Shown here in pieces: positions 34,413 through 42,730 of a DNA stretch of 64,000 nucleotides. Under the pieces are notes generated by a model. The model had not been told where the DNA came from, did not search any database, and was given only the letters and a program-made list of their open reading frames with translations. The DNA lies in the NCBI GenBank assembly GCA_964529265.1, contig CAZGVW010000033.1, positions 18,449 through 82,448 of the forward strand, given 5' to 3'. Positions within the stretch are counted from its first letter, which is position 1, and the number at the start of each line of letters is the position of its first letter. Position numbers and translations under genes: made by a program. This stretch comes from CAZGVW01 sp964529265 (GTDB taxonomy: Bacteria > Planctomycetota > Phycisphaerae > Phycisphaerales > UBA1924).

Positions 34413-35353
34413 TCCGGGGTGTCGTGCTCCATCTCGCGTTCGCAGCGCTGCTGTGGCTCTTCGCCGTCCCTCCGGCGCATGCGCAGGAGGCGTTCGGACC
34501 GCCGGCGGATCTCGAGACGCTCCGCGCCCGGGCAACGCCGCCCGCGGCGTTTGTCGATGCGCTCGGCGTCGGCAATCTCGATGACCCGGCCGCCTTTGCG
34601 AATCCCGTGACCATGCTCCGCGAGGCGGCCGATGCGGCGCCGGGCTTCGAGGGAGGGTTGTCCGGCGCCATCCGCATCATGATCCTGCTCACGGCGCTCT
34701 CCATTGCGCCGGCGGTCATGATCATGACGACGTGCTTCGTGCGCATCATCGTGGTGCTCGGTCTGCTCAAGCAGGCGATGGGCACGCAGACGCTGCCGCC
34801 ATCTCAGGTGATCCTGGGCCTCAGCCTCATCGCGACGGTCATGGTGATGGCGCCCACGTTCGAGCGCGTGCACGCGGAGGCCATCGTCCCCTGGCGCGAG
34901 GGCCGGATCACGGATGAACTGGAGATGTGGGACCGCGCCAAGCAGCCGCTCCGCGACTTCATGTTCGACCAGATCGAGGCCACCGGGAACTGGTCCGGCG
35001 TCTACATGATGCTCAACTACAAGGGCGTGGATACGTCGCGGCCGGAGGACCTGAAGCGGTCGGACGTGGACACCGTCTCCCTGGCCTGCGCCTTCATGCT
35101 GAGCGAACTCAAGGTGGCGTTCCTGATGGGGTTCAAGGTGTATCTGCCCTTCCTGATCATCGACATGATCATCGCCAGCATCCTGATCTCCATGAGCATG
35201 ATGATGCTGCCGCCGGTGCTCATCAGTCTGCCGTTCAAGATCCTGCTCTTCGTGCTGGTGGATGGCTGGCAACTCCTCATGGGAAGCCTGATGACGAGCT
35301 TTGTCCAGCCGGAGGAGGCGGCGCGACTCTCGGCGATGGCGGCAGGGGGGTAG
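34409..35353 (+). CDS. fliP: Flagellar export gate protein FliP
   Basis: Core channel subunit of the flagellar secretion gate. 314 residues. A cleavable signal peptide is visible (VVLHLAFAALLWLFAVPPAH, then AQEA), as in other FliP proteins. Family motifs include VMIMTTCFVRIIVVLGLLKQ followed by AMGTQTLPPSQVILGLSLI and the C-terminal DMIIASILISMSMMMLPPVL. ATG 34409 overlaps the fliO stop. Confidence 0.96.
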   Translation: MIRGVVLHLAFAALLWLFAVPPAHAQEAFGPPADLETLRARATPPAAFVDALGVGNLDDPAAFANPVTMLREAADAAPGFEGGLSGAIRIMILLTALSIAPAVMIMTTCFVRIIVVLGLLKQAMGTQTLPPSQVILGLSLIATVMVMAPTFERVHAEAIVPWREGRITDELEMWDRAKQPLRDFMFDQIEATGNWSGVYMMLNYKGVDTSRPEDLKRSDVDTVSLACAFMLSELKVAFLMGFKVYLPFLIIDMIIASILISMSMMMLPPVLISLPFKILLFVLVDGWQLLMGSLMTSFVQPEEAARLSAMAAGG

Positions 35354-35368
35354 CGCAGGAGGCGCGGC

Positions 35369-35626
35369 GTGGTCCTTGACGACTCCATCATCGAGATCGT
35401 GCGGCAGGCGCTCATCCTCGCGCTCAAGATCGCCGCGCCGATTCTCGGCGCCGGCGTCGCGATCGGCCTGCTGATCAGCATTTTCCAGTCGGTCACGTCG
35501 ATCCAGGAGCAGACGATCGTCTTCGTGCCCAAGATTTTCGCCATGATCATCGTCACCGTGATGCTCATCTCGTGGATTGCGCAGCGGATCGCGGAGTTCG
35601 CGGTGGAGATGTTCTCGTTGCTCTGA
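35369..35626 (+). CDS. fliQ: Flagellar export gate protein FliQ
   Basis: Small two-helix gate subunit. 85 residues, the normal size. Pattern: IIEIVRQALILALKIAAPIL followed by GVAIGLLISIFQSVTSIQEQ and FVPKIFAMIIVTVMLISWI. GTG 35369 has GGAGG nine bases upstream. It lies 15 bases after fliP and 14 before fliR. Confidence 0.95.
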   Translation: MVLDDSIIEIVRQALILALKIAAPILGAGVAIGLLISIFQSVTSIQEQTIVFVPKIFAMIIVTVMLISWIAQRIAEFAVEMFSLL

Positions 35627-35640
35627 AGCACATCCTTGCC

Positions 35641-36420
35641 ATGCCCTCGCTGGAGGTCATCCTGCCGCACGCGCTCCCCTTCACCGCCGTCCTGGCGCGC
35701 ATGGCGGGGATCTTCATCTTTGCGCCCGTGCTCGGCAGCCTCGCCATCCCGATCAAGATTAAGGTGCTGCTGGTCGTCGCCATGGCGCTCGTCGTCTATC
35801 CGACCATCGACCACGGCGCATCGGCGCACGTCAGCGTCACCATCATCGACCTCGCGGGGATCGCCCTCGGCGAGACCATGGTCGGCTTCGTCATCGGCCT
35901 CATCGCGAGCCTGCCGATCCTCAGCGTCCAGATGGCCGGCCTGCTCATGGGTCAGCAGATGGGCCTCGGCCTCGCCAACGTCTTCAACCCGGCCGTGGAC
36001 ACCGAGGCCGACATCATCGGCCAGATGCTTCTTTATGCCGCGATGGCCGCCTTCCTGGCCTTCGACGGCCTCGAGGCCATGCACATGGCGCTGGTGGAAA
36101 GCTTCGCCCACGCGCCCCTCGGCGCTGTCGTCGCGGCCGAGGCGCCACTCGATCTCATCATCGGCCTCCTCCAGGCGGGCTTCGAACTCGCCCTGCGCGT
36201 CGCGGCGCCCGTCGTCTGCGTCCTGTTCCTCGAGACCATCGCCGCGGGCCTCATCATGAAGACTGTCCCGCAGATCAACATCCTGAGCTTCGGCTTCCCC
36301 ATCAAGATTCTCATGGGCATATTCGTGCTCATCGCCGCCCTGAACGTGATCGATGAAGCCGTCGCCGTGGACGTGGCGGAAGCCATCACCTCCGCACTCC
36401 GCTGGGTGAGAACCCTCTGA
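35641..36420 (+). CDS. fliR: Flagellar export gate protein FliR
   Basis: Membrane gate subunit completing the FliPQR channel. 259 residues with about six helices. Family sequence: ARMAGIFIFAPVLGSLAIPI, then QMAGLLMGQQMGLGLANVFN and IMKTVPQINILSFGFPIKIL. ATG 35641 begins just before the first helix (MPSLEVILPHALPFTAVLAR); the ribosome binding site is weak, so coupling to fliQ is likely. From about here codons end mostly in C rather than G. Confidence 0.94.
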   Translation: MPSLEVILPHALPFTAVLARMAGIFIFAPVLGSLAIPIKIKVLLVVAMALVVYPTIDHGASAHVSVTIIDLAGIALGETMVGFVIGLIASLPILSVQMAGLLMGQQMGLGLANVFNPAVDTEADIIGQMLLYAAMAAFLAFDGLEAMHMALVESFAHAPLGAVVAAEAPLDLIIGLLQAGFELALRVAAPVVCVLFLETIAAGLIMKTVPQINILSFGFPIKILMGIFVLIAALNVIDEAVAVDVAEAITSALRWVRTL

Positions 36421-36427
36421 AAGGAGC

Positions 36428-36440
36428 GGCGCACAGCGCC
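36428..36440 (+). other. Hairpin between Shine-Dalgarno and start of flhB
   Basis: GGCGC, loop ACA, GCGCC. The AAGGAG at 36421-36426 is 22 bases from the GTG start of flhB, too far to work; with this hairpin folded the effective distance becomes about nine bases. Confidence 0.4.
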
Positions 36441-36448
36441 TCCGAACC

Positions 36449-37516
36449 GTGGCGGAAGACCTCGGCGAGAGAACAGAGCAACCCACCGGCCGACGCCTCA
36501 TGGAGGCCCGCCGCAAAGGACAGGTTCCCAAGAGCGCGAACCTGACCGCCGCCATCCTCCTCTCCGGCGCCGCGGCCATCATCTACGTCTTCGGCGCGGC
36601 CATGCTCGAGGGCGCTGGCGTCTTCATGCGCCGCTCCATGGAGTCCGCCTCGCTCGCCAGCCTCGATTCCGGCCCCCCCATGCCCCAGATCATCGATGCC
36701 GCCGTCAGCGCAGGCCGCATCGTCTGGCCCGCCCTCGTCATCATGTTCGTCATCGCGATCATCGAGCAGGTGCTGCAGGTCGGCTGGTTCATCTCCGTCG
36801 AGCCTCTGAAGCCCAAACTGAGCAAACTGAACTTCATCAGCGGCGCCAAGCGCCTCTTCTCCAAGCGCAGCGTCGTTAAAGCCGGGATCGACGTCCTCAA
36901 GGTCGCCGCCCTCGCCGCCGTCGTATGGCTCGTCATCCGCAGCGACTACGACAAGATCACCGCCCTCACCGCGCTCACCGCCACCGGCGCCCTCGTCGTC
37001 GCCGCCGAAATCGCCCTGCACATGATCCTCTGGGCCCTCGCCCTCCTGCTGCTCATCGGCCTCATCGACCGCTTCTACCAGAAGTGGCAGCACACCGAAG
37101 ACCTCAAGATGACCAAGCAGGAAGTCAAGGACGAGCGCCGCTCCATGGAAGGCGATACCCAGGTCAAAGCCCGCCGGCTGAAAATGGCCCGCGAACTCGT
37201 CGCGCAGCAACTCCGCTCCGCCGTCCCCAAGGCCGATGTCATCGTCACCAACCCCACGCACTTCGCCGTCGCCCTCAAGTACGACGCCGATTCCATGAAC
37301 GCCCCACGCGTCGTCGCCAAGGGCGCTGACTACGTCGCCCTCCAGATCCGCCTCATCGCCGCCAGCCACGGCGTCCCGATGGTCGAGCGCCCGCCCCTCG
37401 CCCGCGCCCTCTACCACAACGTCGATATCGGCCGCGAAATCCCCGCCGAACTCTACGAAGCCGTCGCCGAAGTCCTCGCCTACGTCTACCGCCTGGAGGG
37501 AAAGATGGCGTCCTGA
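36449..37516 (+). CDS. flhB: Flagellar export specificity switch protein FlhB
   Basis: Membrane protein that switches export from hook to filament substrates. 355 residues. The N terminus GERTEQPTGRRLMEARRKGQ is typical. Four helices follow, then a cytosolic domain with the autocleavage site NPTH at residues 268-271 (in DVIVTNPTHFAVALKYD) and the ending REIPAELYEAVAEVLAYVYR. GTG 36449 is the only start that keeps the conserved N terminus. Confidence 0.96.
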   Translation: MAEDLGERTEQPTGRRLMEARRKGQVPKSANLTAAILLSGAAAIIYVFGAAMLEGAGVFMRRSMESASLASLDSGPPMPQIIDAAVSAGRIVWPALVIMFVIAIIEQVLQVGWFISVEPLKPKLSKLNFISGAKRLFSKRSVVKAGIDVLKVAALAAVVWLVIRSDYDKITALTALTATGALVVAAEIALHMILWALALLLLIGLIDRFYQKWQHTEDLKMTKQEVKDERRSMEGDTQVKARRLKMARELVAQQLRSAVPKADVIVTNPTHFAVALKYDADSMNAPRVVAKGADYVALQIRLIAASHGVPMVERPPLARALYHNVDIGREIPAELYEAVAEVLAYVYRLEGKMAS

Positions 37517-37528
37517 ACGCCCTGAGCC

Positions 37529-39730
37529 ATGGCGCGCACCACACCATCCAAACCTGTGCCGAAGTGGGCCCACGCCATCGCCCGCCACCGCGGGCTCATT
37601 GCGCCCCTCGCCTTCATCAGCCTGCTCGCCGTCATCGTCGTCCCCATGCCGCCCGTGGTGATGGATGTCCTCATCGCGCTCAACATCAGCGTCGCCGTCG
37701 TCATGCTCATGACGACGATCTACATGGATGACCCCCTCGGCCTCAGCGTCTTCCCCTCCCTCCTCCTCGGCACCACGCTCTTCCGCCTCGTCCTGAACAT
37801 CGCCTCCACCCGCCTCATCCTCACCGCCGACGCCAACTCCCCCGAAGAAGCCCTCGGAGTCGCCGGCCACGTCATCAGCGCCTTCGGAACCTTCGTCGCC
37901 GGCTCCTCCATGATCGTCGGCGCGATCATCTTCCTCATCCTCATCGTCGTCCAGTTCGTCGTTGTCACCAAGGGCGCCACCCGCATCAGCGAAGTCGCCG
38001 CACGCTTCACCCTCGACGCCATGCCCGGCAAGCAGATGGCCATCGACGCCGATCTCAACGCCGGCCTCATCTCCGAGAAAGAAGCCCGCGAGCGCCGCGA
38101 ACGCATCAGCGACGAGGCCGATTTCTTCGGCGCTATGGACGGCGCCAGCAAGTTCGTCCGCGGCGACGCCGTCGCCGGCATCATCATCACCGTCGTCAAC
38201 ATCATCGGGGGCTTCGCCGTCGGCGCCATCGAGAAGGGCTGGGGCATCGCCGATTCCGCCCGCGTCTTCACCCTCCTCACCATCGGCGATGGCCTCGTCT
38301 CACAACTCCCCGCCCTCGTCATCTCCATCTCCGCCGCACTCATCGTCACCCGCGCCGGCGCCAAGGATTCCCTCGGCGAGGAAATGACGCAGCAACTCAC
38401 CAGCCGTCCCCTCGCCCTCGGTCTCGCCGCCGCGTTCATGGCCTCGCTCGCCCTCACGCCCCTCCCCGCCGCGCCGCTCCTCTCCGCCGCCGGCATCATG
38501 GGCGCCATCGCCTTCTACATGACCCGCCAGGATCGCTGGAAAAAGTCCACCGCCGCGGCTGCCGAAAGCGCCCCCAAACTCCGTCCCGATCCACCCGCCG
38601 TCGAAACACTCCTCAAAGTAGACACCATGGAGCTCGAGGTCGGCTACGGCCTCGTCGCTCTCGTCGACACCAACCAGGGCGGCGATCTCCTCGAGCGCAT
38701 CGCCGCCATCCGCCGCCAGATCGCCGTGGACCTCGGACTCGTCATGCCGCCCGTTCGCATCCGCGACAACATGACCCTCGAAGCCAACTCCTACCGCCTC
38801 AAAATCCGCGGCGCCGCCGTCGCCGAAGGCGCCGTCATCCCGGGCAAACTCCTCGCCATGGATTCCGGAATCGTCACCGGCCGCATCCAGGGCCTCCCCA
38901 CCCGCGAGCCCGCCTTCGGCCTCGACGCCTGGTGGATCGAGCCCTCCTCCAAACCCCGGGCCGAAGCCATGAACTACACCGTCGTCGATTCCGCCAGCGT
39001 CCTCGCCACCCACATCACCGAGGTCGTCAAGCGCCACGCCGAGGAACTCCTCACCCGCGAGGAAGTCAACGGCCTGCTCGACGAACTCAAGAAAAAGTCC
39101 CCCAAACTCGTCGAAGAGGTCATCCCGGGGCAGATCAAGCCCGGCGAACTCCAGAAGGTCCTCCAGAACCTCCTGCGCGAGCGCGTCTCCATCCGCGACC
39201 TCGAAACCATCCTCGAAACACTCGGCGACTGGGCCTCCAGGACCAAGGACCTCGATGTCCTCACCGAATACGTCCGCCACGGCCTCCGCCGCACCATCTG
39301 CCAGCAGCACGCCGTCCCCGCGGACACCACGGCCGCCGGCGCCGTGAGCCTCGGCCAGACGCCGCCCGCCGCCGGCCGCCGACGCATCGTCTGCGTCACC
39401 CTCGACCCCGGCTTCGAAGACCTCATCAACGGCTACATCGATCGCTCCAGCGCCGGCACGACCCTCACCATGCCCGCCCGCGTCGCCAACCGAGTCGCGC
39501 GCACCATCATCGATGCCCTCCAGCCCGTCATCTCGGCCGGGCATCAGCCGGTCGTGCTCGCTTCGCCCCAGGTCAGGGCTGTCGTCCGCCAGTTGCTTGA
39601 ACCCCACTTGCCGAACGCGGCTGTGCTCGGGTACAACGAGATTGTCTCGGATGTCGAGGTTGAGTCGATGGGTCTCGTGAGCGAGCCGTCCGGCGCAGAG
39701 GAACGCGCCGCCGCGGCCGCGGCCGTATAA
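37529..39730 (+). CDS. flhA: Flagellar export protein FlhA
   Basis: Largest export-gate component, with a docking platform for chaperone-substrate complexes. 733 residues. The N-terminal eight-helix part includes LGLSVFPSLLLGTTLFRLVL, then NIASTRLILTADANSPEEAL and the conserved FTLDAMPGKQMAIDADLNAG loop. The cytosolic part begins near residue 345 and carries EVVKRHAEELLTREEVNGLL. The frame is complete. Codons are strongly C-ending until about 39540, then become mixed. Confidence 0.97.
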   Translation: MARTTPSKPVPKWAHAIARHRGLIAPLAFISLLAVIVVPMPPVVMDVLIALNISVAVVMLMTTIYMDDPLGLSVFPSLLLGTTLFRLVLNIASTRLILTADANSPEEALGVAGHVISAFGTFVAGSSMIVGAIIFLILIVVQFVVVTKGATRISEVAARFTLDAMPGKQMAIDADLNAGLISEKEARERRERISDEADFFGAMDGASKFVRGDAVAGIIITVVNIIGGFAVGAIEKGWGIADSARVFTLLTIGDGLVSQLPALVISISAALIVTRAGAKDSLGEEMTQQLTSRPLALGLAAAFMASLALTPLPAAPLLSAAGIMGAIAFYMTRQDRWKKSTAAAAESAPKLRPDPPAVETLLKVDTMELEVGYGLVALVDTNQGGDLLERIAAIRRQIAVDLGLVMPPVRIRDNMTLEANSYRLKIRGAAVAEGAVIPGKLLAMDSGIVTGRIQGLPTREPAFGLDAWWIEPSSKPRAEAMNYTVVDSASVLATHITEVVKRHAEELLTREEVNGLLDELKKKSPKLVEEVIPGQIKPGELQKVLQNLLRERVSIRDLETILETLGDWASRTKDLDVLTEYVRHGLRRTICQQHAVPADTTAAGAVSLGQTPPAAGRRRIVCVTLDPGFEDLINGYIDRSSAGTTLTMPARVANRVARTIIDALQPVISAGHQPVVLASPQVRAVVRQLLEPHLPNAAVLGYNEIVSDVEVESMGLVSEPSGAEERAAAAAAV

Positions 39731-39768
39731 GAGCCCGGCTGATTCAGCCGCCGGCGTTGAACACAAGC

Positions 39769-39785
39769 GCCCGCAGGATGCGGGC
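39769..39785 (+). other. Hairpin in the flhA-flhF gap
   Basis: GCCCGCA, loop GGA, TGCGGGC: a perfect seven-base-pair stem with no T tract. It has the same layout as the fliN-fliO hairpin (seven pairs, GGA loop). An almost identical segment (CCGCAGGATGCGGG) occurs inside fliK near 29030. Confidence 0.55.
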
Positions 39786-39814
39786 TGAAAAAGCGCAAGC
39801 CACGGAGGGCACGC

Positions 39815-41206
39815 GTGAACCTCAAGACGTACCGCGCCGCATCCATCGCCGACGCTCTGGGCCAGATCAAAAAGGATCTCGGCTCGGACGCGGTGATCCT
39901 CCACACACGCACGTTCAAGCAGGGCGGCCTCCTCGGCTTCCGCGCCCGGAAGATGGTCGAGATCACCGCCTCGTCTTCCGTCAACGTCGTGCACCCCCTC
40001 GCGCGCAAGGGCAAGGCGCCCGTCGATGGCCCCACCCGCCCCGGCGCCGACATGCTCCGGCGAACCTATGCCGGCGTCGGCGCAAAGGCTGAAACCACAC
40101 AAAGCCTCGGCGCCGCCACCTCACTCCGAACCGCCACACTCGCCGCCGTCGCCGCGGCATCCGACGACGTTTGCATCGCCTCCGGGGGCGGCGGAGGCGC
40201 TCACCGAGGCCAGGGCGCGGAATCCGCGGGCGCCGCCGCCGCGGCAACCGCCCTCGCGACGCCCAGAACCACCGCCGCCGCCGCGGATCCCGAACGCCTC
40301 GCCCTCGGCCAGGGCCTCTGGGATGAACTCGCCTGCGTCAAGCGCATGGTCGGGCACGTCCTCCAGGCCTCCCGCGGCCAGACGGCCGCGCCCTGCATGC
40401 CCGAAGCCCTCTTCCAGCGATATCTGCGCCTCATCGAGTCCGAGGTCGCCTCCGAACTGGCGGATGAAATCGTCGGCGCCGTCCGCGACGAACTCTCCGC
40501 CGCGGAACTCGCCGACGAATCCATCGTGCATCAGGCCGTCCTGAAGCGCCTCGCCGCGCACATCCCCGTGGCGATCGATGCGCCAAAACCCGGCCGCATG
40601 CCCGATGGACGTCCGCTCACCATCGCCCTCGTCGGCCCCACCGGCGTCGGCAAGACGACGACCATCGCCAAACTCGCCGCGAACTACAAACTTCGTCAGG
40701 GCCGCAGCGTCGGGCTCATCACCTCCGATACCTACCGCATCGCCGCCGTGGACCAGTTGCGCACCTACGCCAACATCATCGGCCTGCCCCTCCGTGTCGC
40801 CCTCACGCCCGCCGAGATGTCGCTGGCCTGCGAGGCCATGAGCGGTGTGGATGTCGTTCTCATCGACACCGCGGGCCGCTCGCAGCACGATGGCGACCGC
40901 CTCGCCGAACTCTCGGAGTTTCTCGGCGCCGCGCGGCCCCACGAGACGCACCTGGTGCTCTCCGGCGCCTCCAATCAGGCCGTCATGCTCCGCGCGGCCG
41001 AGCGTTTTGCCGGCGCCCGCCCCAATCGGGTCATCTTCACAAAACTGGATGAGACCGTGAACTTCGGCGTCCTCGTCAGCGCCGCCAGGTCCATCGGCGC
41101 CGCGCTCTCCTATGTCACGACAGGGCAGGAAGTTCCGGACCAGATCGAGCAGGGCCGCGCCGATCGCCTCGCGCGCCTCGTGCTGGAGGGAGGGGTCCTT
41201 CGATGA
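39815..41206 (+). CDS. flhF: Flagellar placement GTPase FlhF
   Basis: SRP-family GTPase that sets flagellar number and pole. 463 residues: a short basic N domain (MNLKTYRAASIADALGQIKK), an Ala-rich linker (about 60-150), a helical N-type domain and the G domain with VGPTGVGKTTTIAKLAANYK (about residue 272), DTAGRS and TKLDE. GTG 39815 has GGAGG upstream. Overlaps flhG by ATGA, the partner that antagonises it. Confidence 0.95.
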   Translation: MNLKTYRAASIADALGQIKKDLGSDAVILHTRTFKQGGLLGFRARKMVEITASSSVNVVHPLARKGKAPVDGPTRPGADMLRRTYAGVGAKAETTQSLGAATSLRTATLAAVAAASDDVCIASGGGGGAHRGQGAESAGAAAAATALATPRTTAAAADPERLALGQGLWDELACVKRMVGHVLQASRGQTAAPCMPEALFQRYLRLIESEVASELADEIVGAVRDELSAAELADESIVHQAVLKRLAAHIPVAIDAPKPGRMPDGRPLTIALVGPTGVGKTTTIAKLAANYKLRQGRSVGLITSDTYRIAAVDQLRTYANIIGLPLRVALTPAEMSLACEAMSGVDVVLIDTAGRSQHDGDRLAELSEFLGAARPHETHLVLSGASNQAVMLRAAERFAGARPNRVIFTKLDETVNFGVLVSAARSIGAALSYVTTGQEVPDQIEQGRADRLARLVLEGGVLR

Positions 41207-42192
41207 CCCCCGCCTCGACACTGTCGGGAGCGCCCCCGGGCGCCGGAGACCAGGCCGCGCATCTGCGCGCCCTCGTCGCGCAGATGGCCGGCGCCGGCAG
41301 CCGCGCTGAGTCCGCGGCGAATCGCGCCCCTGACGCCGCCCCGCACGCCCCGCCGGCCCCGCCGCGCACCGCGCCCGTCGTCGCCGTCGCTTCCGGCAAG
41401 GGTGGCGTGGGCAAGAGCAACTTCTGCGTCAACGTCTGCATCGCCCTTGCGGAGCGCGGCGTCCGCCCGCTTCTGCTCGACGCCGACCTCGGCCTCGCCA
41501 ACGCCGATGTGCTCTGCGGCGTCACCCCCGGTGCACACCTCGGGCACGTCCTGGAAGGCGTGCGCCGCATCGAGGAAGTCGTGGTGCGCGCCCCCGGCGG
41601 TTTCTCGCTCGTCCCCGGTGTCGCGGGCGCGCTGAGCGCCTCCGCCGGAAGGCCGGAGCGACGCGCAGATCTTGCCGCCCGCCTCGCGCGACTCGACTCC
41701 ATGGGCGACCTCGTGCTCATCGATTGCGGCGCCGGCATCGGGTCAACCGTGATGACCTTCATCTCCGCATCAGACGCCGTCATCATCGTGACCACGCCCG
41801 AGCCCACGGCCATCGCCGACGCCTATGGGCTCATCAAGTGCCTCGCGCTCACGGCGGGCCCGCACGGCCCGCCTGCGCCGCGCTGCGCGCTCTTTGTAAA
41901 TCAGGCGTCCGGCGCCGATGAGGCATGCCGCGCGCACCGGCGCATCGCCGGTGTCTGCGAAAGGTTCCTGGACCTTCCGCTGCCCCTCCTCGGCTGGGCG
42001 CCCGCCGACCCTCATGTGCCGATGGCGGTTCGCGCCCGCACACCACTACTGCTTGCGTACGGCCGCGCGCCCGCCGCCAAGGCGTTGCGGAGGGCCGCAT
42101 CCTCACTCTCCACCTCGCTCAATCTGGCGCACCCGGAGTCGGCCGGCCGCCGCGGTTTGATTCAGAGATTGTTCGGGTCGCCCGCTCCTTAA
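41203..42192 (+). CDS. flhG: MinD-like ATPase FlhG (FleN)
   Basis: ParA/MinD-family ATPase that limits flagellar number and stimulates FlhF GTPase. 329 residues. The deviant Walker A is in VASGKGGVGKSNFCVNVCIA, Walker A' in LLLDADLGLANADVLCGVTP and the switch DCGAGIGSTV. The N-terminal 60 residues are a Pro/Ala-rich extension instead of the DQAxxLR start motif, although QAAHLRALVAQMAG at about residues 17-30 resembles it. Some homologues also bind FleQ-type activators. Confidence 0.93.
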   Translation: MTPASTLSGAPPGAGDQAAHLRALVAQMAGAGSRAESAANRAPDAAPHAPPAPPRTAPVVAVASGKGGVGKSNFCVNVCIALAERGVRPLLLDADLGLANADVLCGVTPGAHLGHVLEGVRRIEEVVVRAPGGFSLVPGVAGALSASAGRPERRADLAARLARLDSMGDLVLIDCGAGIGSTVMTFISASDAVIIVTTPEPTAIADAYGLIKCLALTAGPHGPPAPRCALFVNQASGADEACRAHRRIAGVCERFLDLPLPLLGWAPADPHVPMAVRARTPLLLAYGRAPAAKALRRAASSLSTSLNLAHPESAGRRGLIQRLFGSPAP

Positions 42193-42203
42193 CTCCTCGC
42201 AGA

Positions 42204-42215
42204 AAATGCGCATTT
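42204..42215 (+). promoter_or_regulatory. Twelve-base palindrome AAATGCGCATTT (operator candidate)
   Basis: Perfect palindrome just upstream of the SigD/FliA-type -35 element, centred roughly 45 bases before the expected start. It could be an operator; no regulator is identified. Confidence 0.4.
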
Positions 42216-42221
42216 CCCCGT

Positions 42222-42248
42222 CAAACTTTGAGGGTGGTGCGCCGATAA
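42222..42248 (+). promoter_or_regulatory. FliA/SigD (sigma-28) promoter
   Basis: CAAACTTT, 11 bases, GCCGATAA. The -10 matches the sigma-28 consensus GCCGATAA in all eight bases and the -35 matches TAAAGTTT in six of eight, at the correct spacing. The -10 is bracketed by a seven-base inverted repeat GGGTGGT (42232-42238) and ACCACCC (42258-42264). Downstream lie a small membrane protein gene and fliA itself, so this would give positive autoregulation. Confidence 0.82.
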
Positions 42249-42296
42249 GCCGATGAGACCACCCGGCCGACCGGGGCGAGAGGCGCGACAGCGGAA

Positions 42297-42569
42297 GTGA
42301 ATCAGGGAGTTCCATCACGGATCACGGCCGCATGCGCCGGCCTCGCCGCGTTCGCCATCGCGATCATCTGCGGTCTGTCCGTCGATAACCCCGCGCACGT
42401 CATTCTGACCCGCGCCGTGGTCAGCATGTTCGTGTGCTATCCCGTAGGACTGGTCATCGGAGCCGTGGCGGAGCGAGCGGTCGAAGAGGCAATTCGTGCG
42501 CATGCAGCCGCGGCCAACGCGGACTCGGCGCGGTCAACGTCCGGCGCGAGCGGGGCAAAAACAATTTAA
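42297..42569 (+). CDS. Small two-helix membrane protein
   Basis: Function unknown. 90 residues with two predicted membrane helices (about 7-28, RITAACAGLAAFAIAIICGL, and 36-60, LTRAVVSMFVCYPVGLVIGA) and a helical, Ala-rich cytosolic tail. GTG 42297 has only a weak GCGGAA upstream. It sits between flhG and fliA and behind the sigma-28 promoter, so it may be a flagellar accessory protein that is expressed late. A nearly identical gene order is what I would look for in related genomes. Confidence 0.6.
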   Translation: MNQGVPSRITAACAGLAAFAIAIICGLSVDNPAHVILTRAVVSMFVCYPVGLVIGAVAERAVEEAIRAHAAAANADSARSTSGASGAKTI

Positions 42570-42589
42570 CCTTTGGCCCCTCCGGACTG

Positions 42590-42617
42590 TTGCAATGGTG
42601 TTCGCCGGTCGTATACT
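42590..42617 (+). promoter_or_regulatory. Sigma-70-type promoter before fliA
   Basis: TTGCAA (42590-42595), 16 bases, TATACT (42612-42617), a good housekeeping promoter. The start would be near 42624, leaving a leader of about 107 bases before fliA. Confidence 0.75.
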
Positions 42618-42730
42618 CGCTCCCCATCGGTCGCCCAAGGATGGGCGCACGTTCAGCCTGAACGACAAGGGGCCGCTGATCGCCACGGTCGCGATCATGT
42701 GAAGCCCGACGAATGGTCAAGGAGCGGACC

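Noticed and set aside
42192..42297. Possible riboswitch between flhG and the small membrane protein gene
   Set aside because: The conserved-looking bases are better explained by the sigma-28 promoter and its inverted repeat; no known aptamer core is visible.
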